Positions 48,102 through 56,266 of a stretch of 64,000 nucleotides of DNA are shown here, piece after piece; within the stretch, counting starts at the first letter, position 1; each line of letters begins with the position of its first letter. The DNA is taken from assembly GCA_022824585.1 (NCBI GenBank), contig JAJDZN010000069.1, forward strand, positions 34,679 to 98,678, read 5' to 3'. Source of the DNA: Bryobacterales bacterium (lineage in GTDB: Bacteria; Acidobacteriota; Terriglobia; Bryobacterales; UBA6623). The notes under the pieces were generated by a model that was not told the DNA's origin, did no database searches, and worked only from the letters and a program-made list of their open reading frames with translations. Both the position numbers and the translations under genes were made by a program.

Positions 48102-48275
48102 GTGAGATACCTACTCGCCACCAACACAGTCTCGGAACTGACAAGGCCTCGTCGCCTCGGCTCCTGCTTCAGGCATAGATCGAGGAGGGTGGACTCGCGT
48201 CGGCTCGGCAGCATGTTTGCTCGCTCTCATTCGATTGGCAATCATGCAAGGTTTAACAATTATGAATCATGTTGA
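48102..48275 (+). pseudogene. Truncated VapC-like PIN toxin
   Basis: From GTG 48102 the frame reads VRYLLATNTVSELTRPR and then continues without PIN similarity to a stop after 57 codons. Intact relatives start M-R-Y-L-L-D-T-N-x-V-S-E-L and run to about 130 aa. Here the first catalytic Asp is Ala and the remaining acidic residues are lost, so it cannot be an active nuclease. Confidence 0.6.
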
Positions 48276-48382
48276 AATAGATGATAAGGCGATAATCGTG
48301 GTGATTTTAGCCGACTTCGCCGATTTCTCGTGCTATCTTGAGTATGTGTGGCCGCTGAGGTGACCAGGAGGACTATTCATTC

Positions 48383-49564
48383 TTGGCTCAAGCCCTTACA
48401 GCAAAACGCGAAACTGGCTGTGTGCGGACCGACCGCACCGTCAAGGGCTCTCTCCGGTCGAACAACGTGAACGGCGACAGACGAGAACACCCGAGATCAA
48501 AGCCTGCCGCCCTTGACTTTTTTGCCGGAAGCGGGCTCGCTGCTGAAGCTCTCCGTCCGTTCTTCTCTCTGGTTTGGGCGAACGACATCTGCGAGAAGAA
48601 GGCGGCAACCTACCGAGCCAACCACCCCGCGCGGGCCTTGAAGGTTAGCAGTATCTCCGACGTCCATGGGGCGGACTTGCCGGATGCAGAGTTGTCTTGG
48701 GCAAGCTTCCCCTGCCAAGACCTATCCCTTGCCGGGGACATGAAGGGTATTGACAGCCCCCGAAGCGGGTTGGTCTGGGAGTGGCTCCGCGTTATGGACG
48801 AGATGGAGCGGCCTCCCCGGATTGTCGTCGCGGAGAATGTTGTCGGGCTAGTTTCGGCTAGCCGCGGAAAGCACTACGTGGCGTTACATGAGGCATTGTC
48901 TGCTCGCGGTTTTCGAGTTGGCGCAGTTGTTCTAGATGCGGTGCGGTGGATTCCACAATCCCGACCAAGGGTCTTTGTGATCGGCGTTGTTTCTCCGAGT
49001 CTGCCAGATCATCTGGTTTCCGAAGGCCCGACATGGTGTCATAGCTCGGCATTGAAACAGGTTTCTCGCTGCGTAGAGGATTTCGTCTGGTGGACCTTGC
49101 CCGAACCGCGGGCAACCAGAGTGGGACTAGCAGATCTCATAGACTATGGTGCCGCGGCACACTCAAAGGAGAATTCTCAACGAAACCTGCAATTGATCCC
49201 ACCGCACCATCGAACGCGGATGGAGTCGATCATAAACAGTCGGCCAGCCGTTTTCCCGGGATACAAGAGAACCCGCGAAGGGCGGCAGGTGCTGGAGCTA
49301 CGTTTCGACAACGTGGCGGGTTGTCTCCGGACTCCTGAAGGAGGCAGCAGCCGACAATACGTTGTCATCTACAAGGACGGGCGTTTTTCCACGCGACTGC
49401 TAACTGTCCAAGAGGCCTCTCGCCTGATGGGTGTTCGGGCCAGCTATCGAATCTTGGGCAGCTACAACGACGGATACAAGGCAATGGGCGATGGCGTGGC
49501 CGTTCCGGCCGTACGACATCTGGCTCGCCATCTCTTACGGCCTCTCGCACGGTTCAAGGATTAG
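48383..49564 (+). CDS. DNA (cytosine-5) methyltransferase
   Basis: Modification enzyme of a probable type II restriction-modification system, 393 aa. Motif I is DFFAGSG (residues 45-51), motif IV is FPCQDLS with catalytic C111, motif VI is ENV (151-153), motif VIII is QSRPRVF (192-198), and motifs IX-X lie in the last 60 residues (TVQEASRLMG, YKAMGDGVAVPAV). The start codon is TTG, 11 nt after AGGAGG. The first 40 residues are unlike the family. The A+T-rich upstream stretch (48236-48345) differs from its surroundings, fitting horizontal acquisition. The next gene starts 8 nt after its stop. Confidence 0.92.
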   Translation: MAQALTAKRETGCVRTDRTVKGSLRSNNVNGDRREHPRSKPAALDFFAGSGLAAEALRPFFSLVWANDICEKKAATYRANHPARALKVSSISDVHGADLPDAELSWASFPCQDLSLAGDMKGIDSPRSGLVWEWLRVMDEMERPPRIVVAENVVGLVSASRGKHYVALHEALSARGFRVGAVVLDAVRWIPQSRPRVFVIGVVSPSLPDHLVSEGPTWCHSSALKQVSRCVEDFVWWTLPEPRATRVGLADLIDYGAAAHSKENSQRNLQLIPPHHRTRMESIINSRPAVFPGYKRTREGRQVLELRFDNVAGCLRTPEGGSSRQYVVIYKDGRFSTRLLTVQEASRLMGVRASYRILGSYNDGYKAMGDGVAVPAVRHLARHLLRPLARFKD

Positions 49565-49572
49565 CTACTAGC

Positions 49573-50502
49573 GTGGACAAGAAACTTGATTCGCGCCTTC
49601 ACGCGTTTGCGGACGAACACGCATTCAGTGGAAGAGGGGCGTTGTGCGTCGCCCTTGTCGTAACTCGACGTGCAGTGTCCGATGGTCTCCCGCTCGAGAA
49701 GGACCAGCTCCTGACAACTGGCGGTGGACAGGTTGCCGGTCTCGGTAGGGCGCAGGTGCAAGCGATTCTAGCCGACCACGGGATTGATCGAGTCCTTGCC
49801 GAAGAAGGAGGCCGAACAAACCGAGGCAGTATCGGGAAGATGAACTCCTACGTGGACTTCTTGAACTCGTTGAGTGATGAGGAAACCGAAGATCTCGGGG
49901 CGGTTGAACGATGGTGGATTGATCGCGTCCTCAACTTCCTTGCAAGCAGACCGTTCAAGTTGCGACTCGATTCATCCAAATCGCCTAGAGTCATCGTCAG
50001 TGACCTTCTGGAGCAAGCAAGAAAGAGGCAACGCGACTCGGCGGGTGCAACAAACGTGGGAACGGTCCTCCAACACCTCGTGGGGGCCAAGCTGGACATC
50101 GTGCTGAGCGGCATCAAGCATTACGGTGCGTCTGCCGCCGATCAGAGCACTGGACGAGAGTCGGATTTCTTAGCGGGCGATGTGGCGATCCATGTAACGT
50201 CAGCACCGGGCGAAGCTCTTCTACGAAAGTGTGAAGAGAACCTAGGCAGCTCTTTACGCGTCATCATCGTTACGACTCCGGACAGGGTCGCGTTAGCGCA
50301 GGGACTGGCCGAGCAGTTCAACGTTCTGCAGCGGGTTGACGTACTCGACATTGAGCAGTTTCTTGCGAGCAACCTCTACGAGCATGGGCGGTTCGACCCA
50401 GCGGGGCGGCGCACAGCCGTGGAGCACTTGATCGCGAAGTACAACGAAATTGTGACCAAACATGAGACCGACCCGGGATTGCGGATCGAATTGGCGAACT
50501 GA
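49573..50502 (+). CDS. DUF4928-like protein, putative cognate restriction endonuclease
   Basis: 309 aa starting at GTG 49573, 8 nt after the methyltransferase. It reads like the DUF4928 family, members of which accompany C5 methyltransferases: GALCVALVVTRRA, GGGQVAGLGRAQVQAIL, RVLAEEGGRTNRGSIGKMNSY. Its second half contains SDFLAGDVAIHVTSAPGEALLRKC, where the D-x(n)-(E/D)-x-K-like residues could form a PD-(D/E)XK-type site, but I cannot confirm this. Position and co-transcription argue that it is the restriction enzyme; cleavage has not been shown by this sequence. Confidence 0.65.
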   Translation: MDKKLDSRLHAFADEHAFSGRGALCVALVVTRRAVSDGLPLEKDQLLTTGGGQVAGLGRAQVQAILADHGIDRVLAEEGGRTNRGSIGKMNSYVDFLNSLSDEETEDLGAVERWWIDRVLNFLASRPFKLRLDSSKSPRVIVSDLLEQARKRQRDSAGATNVGTVLQHLVGAKLDIVLSGIKHYGASAADQSTGRESDFLAGDVAIHVTSAPGEALLRKCEENLGSSLRVIIVTTPDRVALAQGLAEQFNVLQRVDVLDIEQFLASNLYEHGRFDPAGRRTAVEHLIAKYNEIVTKHETDPGLRIELAN

Positions 50503-50584
50503 CAGAGGACTCCGCCAGCGGATGTAGTCACAGAGTAGGAGAATCCGTAGCCGAGCCCCCATCAACGACCCGAGCGAGCACGCA

Positions 50585-50812
50585 TCAGCCCCCACCATGG
50601 ATTGCATCGTGCTCGGCGGAGGTCTTCGTCGGCGTTCCGTCCCATAGCGCGACCGGCCCGCTCGAATCCGGTCGAAGCCACACGCGACGAACAGCCTCGC
50701 GCACTAGGTCCCCTATGCTCCGCCCAGTTCGCTTCGCAATTGAACGAAGTTCCTCCAGGTCCCGATCTGGGAAATGGACTTGTGCCCTCGCCATTTGTGG
50801 CAGTTTATTCAC
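50585..50812 (-). CDS. Ribbon-helix-helix (CopG-like) antitoxin-type protein, orphan
   Basis: 75 aa. The N-terminal strand MARAQVHFPDRDLEEL and helices LRSIAKRTGRSIGDLVREAVRR form a ribbon-helix-helix DNA-binding fold; the tail (DGTPTKTSAEHDAIHGGG) is the type that binds a toxin. GTG 50812 and ATG 50794 are both possible starts, and the latter is more family-like. The 82 nt downstream before the convergent DUF4928 gene cannot hold a toxin, so it is an orphan unless the toxin is elsewhere. Confidence 0.6.
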   Translation of the reverse strand: MNKLPQMARAQVHFPDRDLEELRSIAKRTGRSIGDLVREAVRRVWLRPDSSGPVALWDGTPTKTSAEHDAIHGGG

Positions 50813-51018
50813 TGGAGCGCCCTAGGTCAGCGACATGCGTCAACTCTCCGCACAGGTGAACCCCGAGCAGCTGCTGGTGCAGCACCTTGGGGGGCGCTGC
50901 AAGGGACTTGAAGAAGTAAGCAGGATGATAAATGCAAGCTGTCAGACTGAAGGCACAGCGGGCGGCCTGTACCGAGTCGATTCTGCTGAGGCGAGTAGGT
51001 TAGTCAGATTAGAGGCGT

Positions 51019-51462
51019 GTGATGCTCGGGAAAGAACGTCTTCGAGAAGTCGTGGAACGCAGGAAATACGCCCCCTTGTATCGATGTCTCCGCGCACGGT
51101 CAGGGCGGCAATGGCAGGTCTCCTTCGCCGATGTCGAGGCTGTGCTTGGTTTCACACTGCCACAATCAGCACGCCTGCACCGATCATGGTGGTCGAATCG
51201 GCGCAACAGCCACGGCTATGCGCATTCGCTGGCCTGGCAACTCGCCGGATGGAGGACGGCTGCGGTAGATCTTGAGCGCGAATCGTTGGTGTTCGAGCGT
51301 GAAGAGACCATCGGCCAACAGCCTCTCCCGCACCGTTCGCCGGACCGTGCACGCGGCAATGCGATCGATCTCGACCACGTGTTCCCGCCGCACAACCCCG
51401 GCGATTGGCCAGCAGGATCGTCGTTGCGACGCGAAGACCTCTACGACGACCGAGGCTGTTGA
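51019..51462 (+). CDS. DUF7662-like protein with divergent C-terminal tail
   Basis: The first 95 of 147 residues match the small DUF7662 module: KYAPLYRCLRARSGRQW, VSFADVEAVLGFTLPQSAR, SWWSN, YAHSLAWQLAGWRTAAVDLE. Function of the family is unknown; it is frequent next to defence or mobile genes. The remaining 50 residues (ending LRREDLYDDRG) do not belong to the module and may be read into neighbouring sequence after a frameshift or fusion. Start is GTG 51019 or ATG 51022. Confidence 0.55.
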   Translation: MMLGKERLREVVERRKYAPLYRCLRARSGRQWQVSFADVEAVLGFTLPQSARLHRSWWSNRRNSHGYAHSLAWQLAGWRTAAVDLERESLVFEREETIGQQPLPHRSPDRARGNAIDLDHVFPPHNPGDWPAGSSLRREDLYDDRGC

Positions 51463-51505
51463 GCAATGGATATTCCTTGACAGCAACGTCCTAGTTCGAG
51501 AACAC
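51461..51505 (+). pseudogene. Possible PIN-toxin N-terminal remnant
   Basis: One frame reads WIFLDSNVLVREHL and then loses any similarity. The FLDSNVLV string matches the first strand and catalytic Asp of VapC-like toxins. It is only about 13 residues, so the call is weak. Confidence 0.2.
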
Positions 51506-51744
51506 CTTTCGGTTGTGATGCGACGTTCCAGCCGCCTCGCAGCGATGAACAGACCTTCTCGGAACCAACCTCCGACAGGTAAAGCGGGTGGCTGAACAGC
51601 TGCGAGATCCCTTGAGCAAACTGCGAGGCCGATGGCTCAGTCTGTGGCTCACAAAGTGGCCGGCGACGAGACTCAGCACCCTGCATAGGGAGGGAGGCAC
51701 GTGGCATTGCTGCTGGCGTACCGGCGTCTACTCAAGCTACGAGG

Positions 51745-53295
51745 TCATGGGCTGGAATTGCCCTGCCTTGCCACCTGCAACTGACCGAGATCTCGCGCGA
51801 GCGATTCCTTGCGCCGAAAGTCCTCCGATGTCTCCCCAGGGTTCCAGTACCAAGGGTGGTCGACGTGCTCTCGCAGCATGATCCGCTCCATTTCGGCGAC
51901 GACCTCGGGATAGTCATCCGAAAGGTCTCGCTCGCAGCTGACGTCTTCCTCTATCAGAAACAGCTCCATAGGGTCGTCAGGAGTTGGGCGGTAGGCCTTC
52001 CACGGACCCTTGCGGACCGCCTGTTCCCTCGCGTTCTCCCAATAGAGAGGCCTGTCTGAGACGAACGTCCCCGGATCGCCGCTCAACAGCGGGACGAGGC
52101 TAGACCCGTCATTCGATGGGACAGGGTTGGCCCCAGCCAACTCAGCGAATGTCGGAAGCAGGTCGACGAGCCATACGGGCACGCTGGACACGCCGGCCTT
52201 GATAGCGGCGGGCCAGTTTACGCAGAAGGGGATGCGGATGCCCCCTTCTAACAGGGAGAATTTCCCTCCCCGGAAGGGTCCCTTGTTTCGAAAGAACGGA
52301 TCGTCCGGCCAGTTCGCGGATTGGTTCCCGCGCGCGAAATACCCGCACATCGAGTAGCCGTTGTCCGACGCGAAGACTACGAGGGTGCGGTCCCGGATCC
52401 CGAGGCTTCCGAGCAGGTCAAACAGTTCGCCCGCAAACGTGCCGATCCGCAGGACCATCGAAGCCCACTCCTTGTGTGCGGTCGAAGGAAAGTCCGCACG
52501 GTTCAGGAAAGGGCCGAGGGTGTCGGTTATGACCGGCCCGTGGGGCAGCTGGGTCGCAAAATAGAGGAAGAACGGTCGGTCCCGGTTGCGACGAACGAAG
52601 CCGATGGCCGCATCCTCGAGCACATCTTCGGAATAGACTGCCTGCGATCGGTCCGGAACGCCGGGCGGAATCAATCGGCCGTCGCTGTCGTAGCGGGACG
52701 AGGAGTTCCTAGACTCGGGCGGTGTCCCGTTGTCCTCGTACATGTGGGCCATGTCGAAACCGAAGTTCCCCGGATAGTCGACCTTGCGTCCATTGCGGTA
52801 GAGGTAGTGGGGGAAGAACGTGTGGGCGCGGCGCTGGTCGTAGAATCCGAATGCCTCGTCAAACCCCTGCTTGTCTGGCGTCCCCGGAGTGTCGGGAAGG
52901 CCAATGCCCCACTTCCCAAAGAAGCCGGTCGCATACCCCGATCGCTTCAGCATCTCGGCAATGGTCACGTCCGAGTCCGCCAAGTGATCCTGCCCCCTTG
53001 CGCTGCGGTTGTCGCGAACTGACGCGTGCCCCGTATGCAGTCCCGTCATGAGGGTCCCTCGGGACGGAGCGCATTCCGGGGCTCCGGCGTAGGCTTGTGT
53101 GAAGCGAACGCCTTCCGCCGCGAGCCGATCTAGGTTTGGAGTCGAGAAACGGCTCTGTCCCCAAATACTGAGATCCCGGTAGCTGAGGTCGTCCGCCAGA
53201 ATGAAGACGATGTTCGGCTTGGTTCCGGACAGCGTCCGCTGGGCTTGCAGGGCTCCCGGGACTATCAACAGACAGATAACCGCAAGACGCTTCAC
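51745..53295 (-). CDS. Secreted sulfatase, CAPSR type
   Basis: 516 aa, signal peptide ending GALQA. Formylglycine motif C75-A-P-S-R; metal-binding ADDLSYRDLSIWG; GKWGIG in place of the usual GKWHLG (His changed to Gly), a notable substitution in a normally conserved segment; SDNGYSMCGYF near the metal site. The substrate is not predictable. The start codon is GTG at 53295, with a TATTCT hexamer 7 nt upstream. The segment between the DUF7662 gene and this stop (51506-51744) contains no gene I recognise. Confidence 0.9.
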   Translation of the reverse strand: MKRLAVICLLIVPGALQAQRTLSGTKPNIVFILADDLSYRDLSIWGQSRFSTPNLDRLAAEGVRFTQAYAGAPECAPSRGTLMTGLHTGHASVRDNRSARGQDHLADSDVTIAEMLKRSGYATGFFGKWGIGLPDTPGTPDKQGFDEAFGFYDQRRAHTFFPHYLYRNGRKVDYPGNFGFDMAHMYEDNGTPPESRNSSSRYDSDGRLIPPGVPDRSQAVYSEDVLEDAAIGFVRRNRDRPFFLYFATQLPHGPVITDTLGPFLNRADFPSTAHKEWASMVLRIGTFAGELFDLLGSLGIRDRTLVVFASDNGYSMCGYFARGNQSANWPDDPFFRNKGPFRGGKFSLLEGGIRIPFCVNWPAAIKAGVSSVPVWLVDLLPTFAELAGANPVPSNDGSSLVPLLSGDPGTFVSDRPLYWENAREQAVRKGPWKAYRPTPDDPMELFLIEEDVSCERDLSDDYPEVVAEMERIMLREHVDHPWYWNPGETSEDFRRKESLARDLGQLQVARQGNSSP

Positions 53296-53302
53296 GGGGC
53301 CA

Positions 53303-53308
53303 AGAATA
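53303..53308 (-). promoter_or_regulatory. -10 element 7 nt before a GTG start (leaderless)
   Basis: TATTCT on the minus strand, then seven bases, then GTG 53295. No ribosome-binding site is present. Confidence 0.4.
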
Positions 53309-53548
53309 GCAGCCTAGGACGAGCCCACTTCTTGGACCGGATGCCCTGCCACGATTGGCAGGCTCCGCTGTGACCCCACTCAGCGCGCCGACCGCTCGCC
53401 ACGCCTGCATCGCCGCTTCCCAGGACTGGTTGTACTGTTCCGCTCTACTCCGTAGCCCGCTCGTCTAGCGACCCATGCTTTCGAAGCCCGGTCGAGTCTC
53501 GCGAAGCCGCGTCGCTTCGATGTATGATGCGCACTGAGGATAGTCTCG

Positions 53549-54802
53549 ATGATCAGAATTCCGTTTCTACTGTTCGCGTTGGCAAGCGTCAGCGCGGCAC
53601 AGTCGGGGCCGTGCTTGGCCGACGCATTCCTTGATGTCTCCGAAGCACCCGGGGCCGGACCCGCCTATCCGCGCCCTCGCGTCGAAGCTACATGCGAGGG
53701 CGATGAGTTGGTGGTCCGTGCCAACGGCATCCCGCACTACGAGTTCGTCCAAGTCACCCCGAACCCGCTCTTGGAGCGGAACAACGAGTTCCGCCTGCCC
53801 GCCAAGCCCACGCTGGCCGACAAGCCGACGCCGATTCCGCTGCTTGGCGGCATTGGCGTTGCGGTCAATGGCATCGTGATTTTCGGGCCGAATGAGGGCC
53901 CAGTGCCAGCCGAGGAACAATTCGGCGATCCGGTGTTCAACGCCATCATGGACGCCTGCATGGGCCACACGGCGCAGGAGTACCACTACCACGCCATGGT
54001 GCAGCGCTGCCTCAGTGTTGGCGCGAAGGATGGCGATCCCTCGCCCATCCTGGGATTTGGCTACGACGGCATTCCGATCCGTGGGCCCTGGGGTTGCATC
54101 GATGCCGATTGCAACGAGGTGGTGCGCCACCGCAGTAGCTGGGAAGAGGTCCGCGAGCCACATCAAGACTCTTGGGACGCCTACGAATACGTCGAGAAGG
54201 ACGGACCGGAGTACCTCGACGCCTGCAACGGACACGCCCATGATGACGGCGACTACCACTACCACGTGACCGAGACCTGGCCGTACATCCTTGGCTGCTA
54301 TTCAGGCACTCCGACGGGTGGACCCGTTCGCGGCCGCCGTCCGCCTGAAGTCAGCCAAGCGCGTCCCGGAGGGCCGGGCGAACGCCCGGGCCCGGGCCCT
54401 GCGGGGAACCGACCTCCGAGGGCCGGACAGCGTGGCGGGCCGCCACGGGGCGGGCCGCCACGCGACGAGCGCCCACGACCAGAAGAAGTTCAGGCGGTCG
54501 CCGCAGCCCTGAACAAGGATGTAGCCGAAGTTGCCAAGGCCCTGCGCGTGGAGCCCGGTGGCATCAAGCCGATCAACTTTGCCGCTTCCGCCCGGACGCT
54601 TGAGGTGGACACTGCCAAGCTGATCGAGTCTCTGGGAAGAACCCCGCCGCCGCCGCGCCAGCGACGGAACGTGGCCCCGCCCGGCGAGCCGGAGTGCTTC
54701 TTCCGCTGCGGCCAGAGCGAAGAGGACGCTGTCGGCTGTACCCTGACGCCCGAACACAAGGTACTGTGCTTCAGGCCGTGCGACGACAACAAGTGCGGCT
54801 GA
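53549..54802 (+). CDS. Secreted YHYH-domain protein, copy 1
   Basis: 417 aa with a signal peptide ending ASVSA. The YHYH domain shows two copies of the defining motif, QEYHYHA near residue 145 and DDGDYHYH near 235, embedded in MGHTAQEYHYH and NGHAHDDGDYHYH. The clustered His and Asp suggest metal binding (inference). Residues 255-320 are a Pro/Gly/Arg-rich linker. Two short helical repeats follow (VAAALNKDVAEVAKALRV and a related one), then a Cys-rich tail with four cysteines. GAGGA precedes the ATG and TATGAT (53523-53528) is a likely -10. It overlaps the next gene by 10 nt. Confidence 0.85.
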   Translation: MIRIPFLLFALASVSAAQSGPCLADAFLDVSEAPGAGPAYPRPRVEATCEGDELVVRANGIPHYEFVQVTPNPLLERNNEFRLPAKPTLADKPTPIPLLGGIGVAVNGIVIFGPNEGPVPAEEQFGDPVFNAIMDACMGHTAQEYHYHAMVQRCLSVGAKDGDPSPILGFGYDGIPIRGPWGCIDADCNEVVRHRSSWEEVREPHQDSWDAYEYVEKDGPEYLDACNGHAHDDGDYHYHVTETWPYILGCYSGTPTGGPVRGRRPPEVSQARPGGPGERPGPGPAGNRPPRAGQRGGPPRGGPPRDERPRPEEVQAVAAALNKDVAEVAKALRVEPGGIKPINFAASARTLEVDTAKLIESLGRTPPPPRQRRNVAPPGEPECFFRCGQSEEDAVGCTLTPEHKVLCFRPCDDNKCG

Positions 54803-55935
54803 TCCGCCCGGCGCTGATGGCCTTGGCCATCATTGCCGGGATCGCGGCTTGGCCGCAGGAGCTGTTCCTGCCGCCGGTCGACCACTCCCAGCACCCCTTG
54901 ATCGAGGTCGACGAGGCCGAGCCGACACCGTCGATGCGCATCCACATGGACGCCGACTCGATGGACGGATTCAACATCTTCTTGGAAACGCAGAACTTCC
55001 GCTTCACGCCGCAGAGCGTGGACACGCTGCCAGTCGCCAACGAAGGCCATGCGCACCTGTACGTGAACGGCGAGAAAGTGGCTCGCATGTACTCGCCCTG
55101 GCACCACCTTTCCCGCAACCTGCTTCGCGACGGGATCAATCGCCTCGAGGTCGAGTTCAGCACCAACGACCATTCGGTCTGGGCTCTAGCCGGCGTGCCG
55201 ATCGGCGCGGACGTGCTGATTGATTCAAGCGTCACCGAAGGTGATCCGATCCTTCGCGAGGACGTCAGCTATACGCTGGACTGGGATTGGGGTGCGGCGA
55301 ACCCACACCCGGAAGGCGGCTGGACGGTTCGGACGGACCAGGGCTACTACGTGCAGGTTGAGAGCGGGCGGATCGTTACCCGCAATCTCGAACTGGTTCC
55401 CTGCCATATCGCTCCCCCGCCCGCACCGCTGGCATCGGTGCTGGGCTGGCTCGCGCCGCGCCGCGTGTTTGCCGGGCATAGCAGCTTGGTCCCCAACGAG
55501 TCGAAGATCACTGCTTCCTATGTCGAGGACCTGGCGGTGCCGCAAGAGACATTTCTCGAAAGCCGGGTTGTAACGGATCCGGACTACTGCCAGGCGCATT
55601 ACCTCGTGGCTAGGGAGCGAGGCTCCCCTCCGGGTGCATTAACACTCGATGTTTCAGGAACTTGGAGTCGATCTTCTAAGCAGTCGCGCAAGCCGTTCCA
55701 TATCAAGTCCGCCGCGGCTTACGGGGAGTTTAGGCCGTTGCGACTTTCTGACGGTGGCAAGCTGGGACGCCGCCTGATCGTGGGTGGGATCGACGCTAGA
55801 GTGCGTCGCTCTCTCGACACGCTGTTCGACGGAATCGACTTCGCGGACGGCACATCGGACTCCGATGGCATGCAGGTCTTGCGAAACTTGGTGGCGGGCA
55901 CGACAGTGCTAGTCAACGAGGCCGAAATCCCCTAG
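54793..55935 (+). CDS. Secreted protein of unknown function between the two YHYH genes
   Basis: 380 aa from GTG 54793 (or 372 from ATG 54817). N-terminus RLIRPALMALAIIAGIAAWP is a signal peptide. Residues 40-150 form a beta-rich module with EGHAHLYVNGEKVARMYSPW and TNDHSVWALAG, a His-rich pattern seen in secreted proteins that accompany YHYH or CHRD-type proteins. The second half contains a paired-Cys region (LELVPCHI, PDYCQAHYLV). No enzymatic motif is recognised. Its start lies within the end of the first YHYH gene, so translation is coupled. Confidence 0.7.
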   Translation: MRLIRPALMALAIIAGIAAWPQELFLPPVDHSQHPLIEVDEAEPTPSMRIHMDADSMDGFNIFLETQNFRFTPQSVDTLPVANEGHAHLYVNGEKVARMYSPWHHLSRNLLRDGINRLEVEFSTNDHSVWALAGVPIGADVLIDSSVTEGDPILREDVSYTLDWDWGAANPHPEGGWTVRTDQGYYVQVESGRIVTRNLELVPCHIAPPPAPLASVLGWLAPRRVFAGHSSLVPNESKITASYVEDLAVPQETFLESRVVTDPDYCQAHYLVARERGSPPGALTLDVSGTWSRSSKQSRKPFHIKSAAAYGEFRPLRLSDGGKLGRRLIVGGIDARVRRSLDTLFDGIDFADGTSDSDGMQVLRNLVAGTTVLVNEAEIP

Positions 55936-56266
55936 TAACGCTGCGTCGTGGAGCGAGTCAACCATCGGTTCCGCAGTCCTCCGCCGTCGACCGATGAAGC
56001 CCTCGCGGGGTAGCTGCCAGCCAGGCGCCGGAGGGGTCGGGATCCGCCAAGTTCGCAGGCAGCAGTGAGTCGAGCGCGCTACCCTAGCGTGACACCGGAG
56101 CTACAACGGCTCGAGAATGGTAAAGAGGTTGCAATGGTCGCACCCCGTCACCGCTATTGGGGTCTGGCCTAGAAACGGTGGCGCAGTCCCCGTCGTCTTG
56201 CTGACTAGCTGGGTGGGAGTGTTTGATCGAGCGCTTTGCTCCGCCAGGCTTGGGAGGTTGAACAAG
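55936..56266. other. Intergenic region before the second YHYH gene
   Basis: 331 nt. Apart from GGGAGG at 56252-56257, the ribosome-binding site of the next gene, I see no clear promoter, RNA or ORF. Confidence 0.4.

Noticed and set aside
48272-48296. TTGAAA and GATAAT as a promoter for the methyltransferase
   Set aside because: Spacing is 13 nt, too short for a standard promoter; the A+T-rich stretch may still contain the real one.
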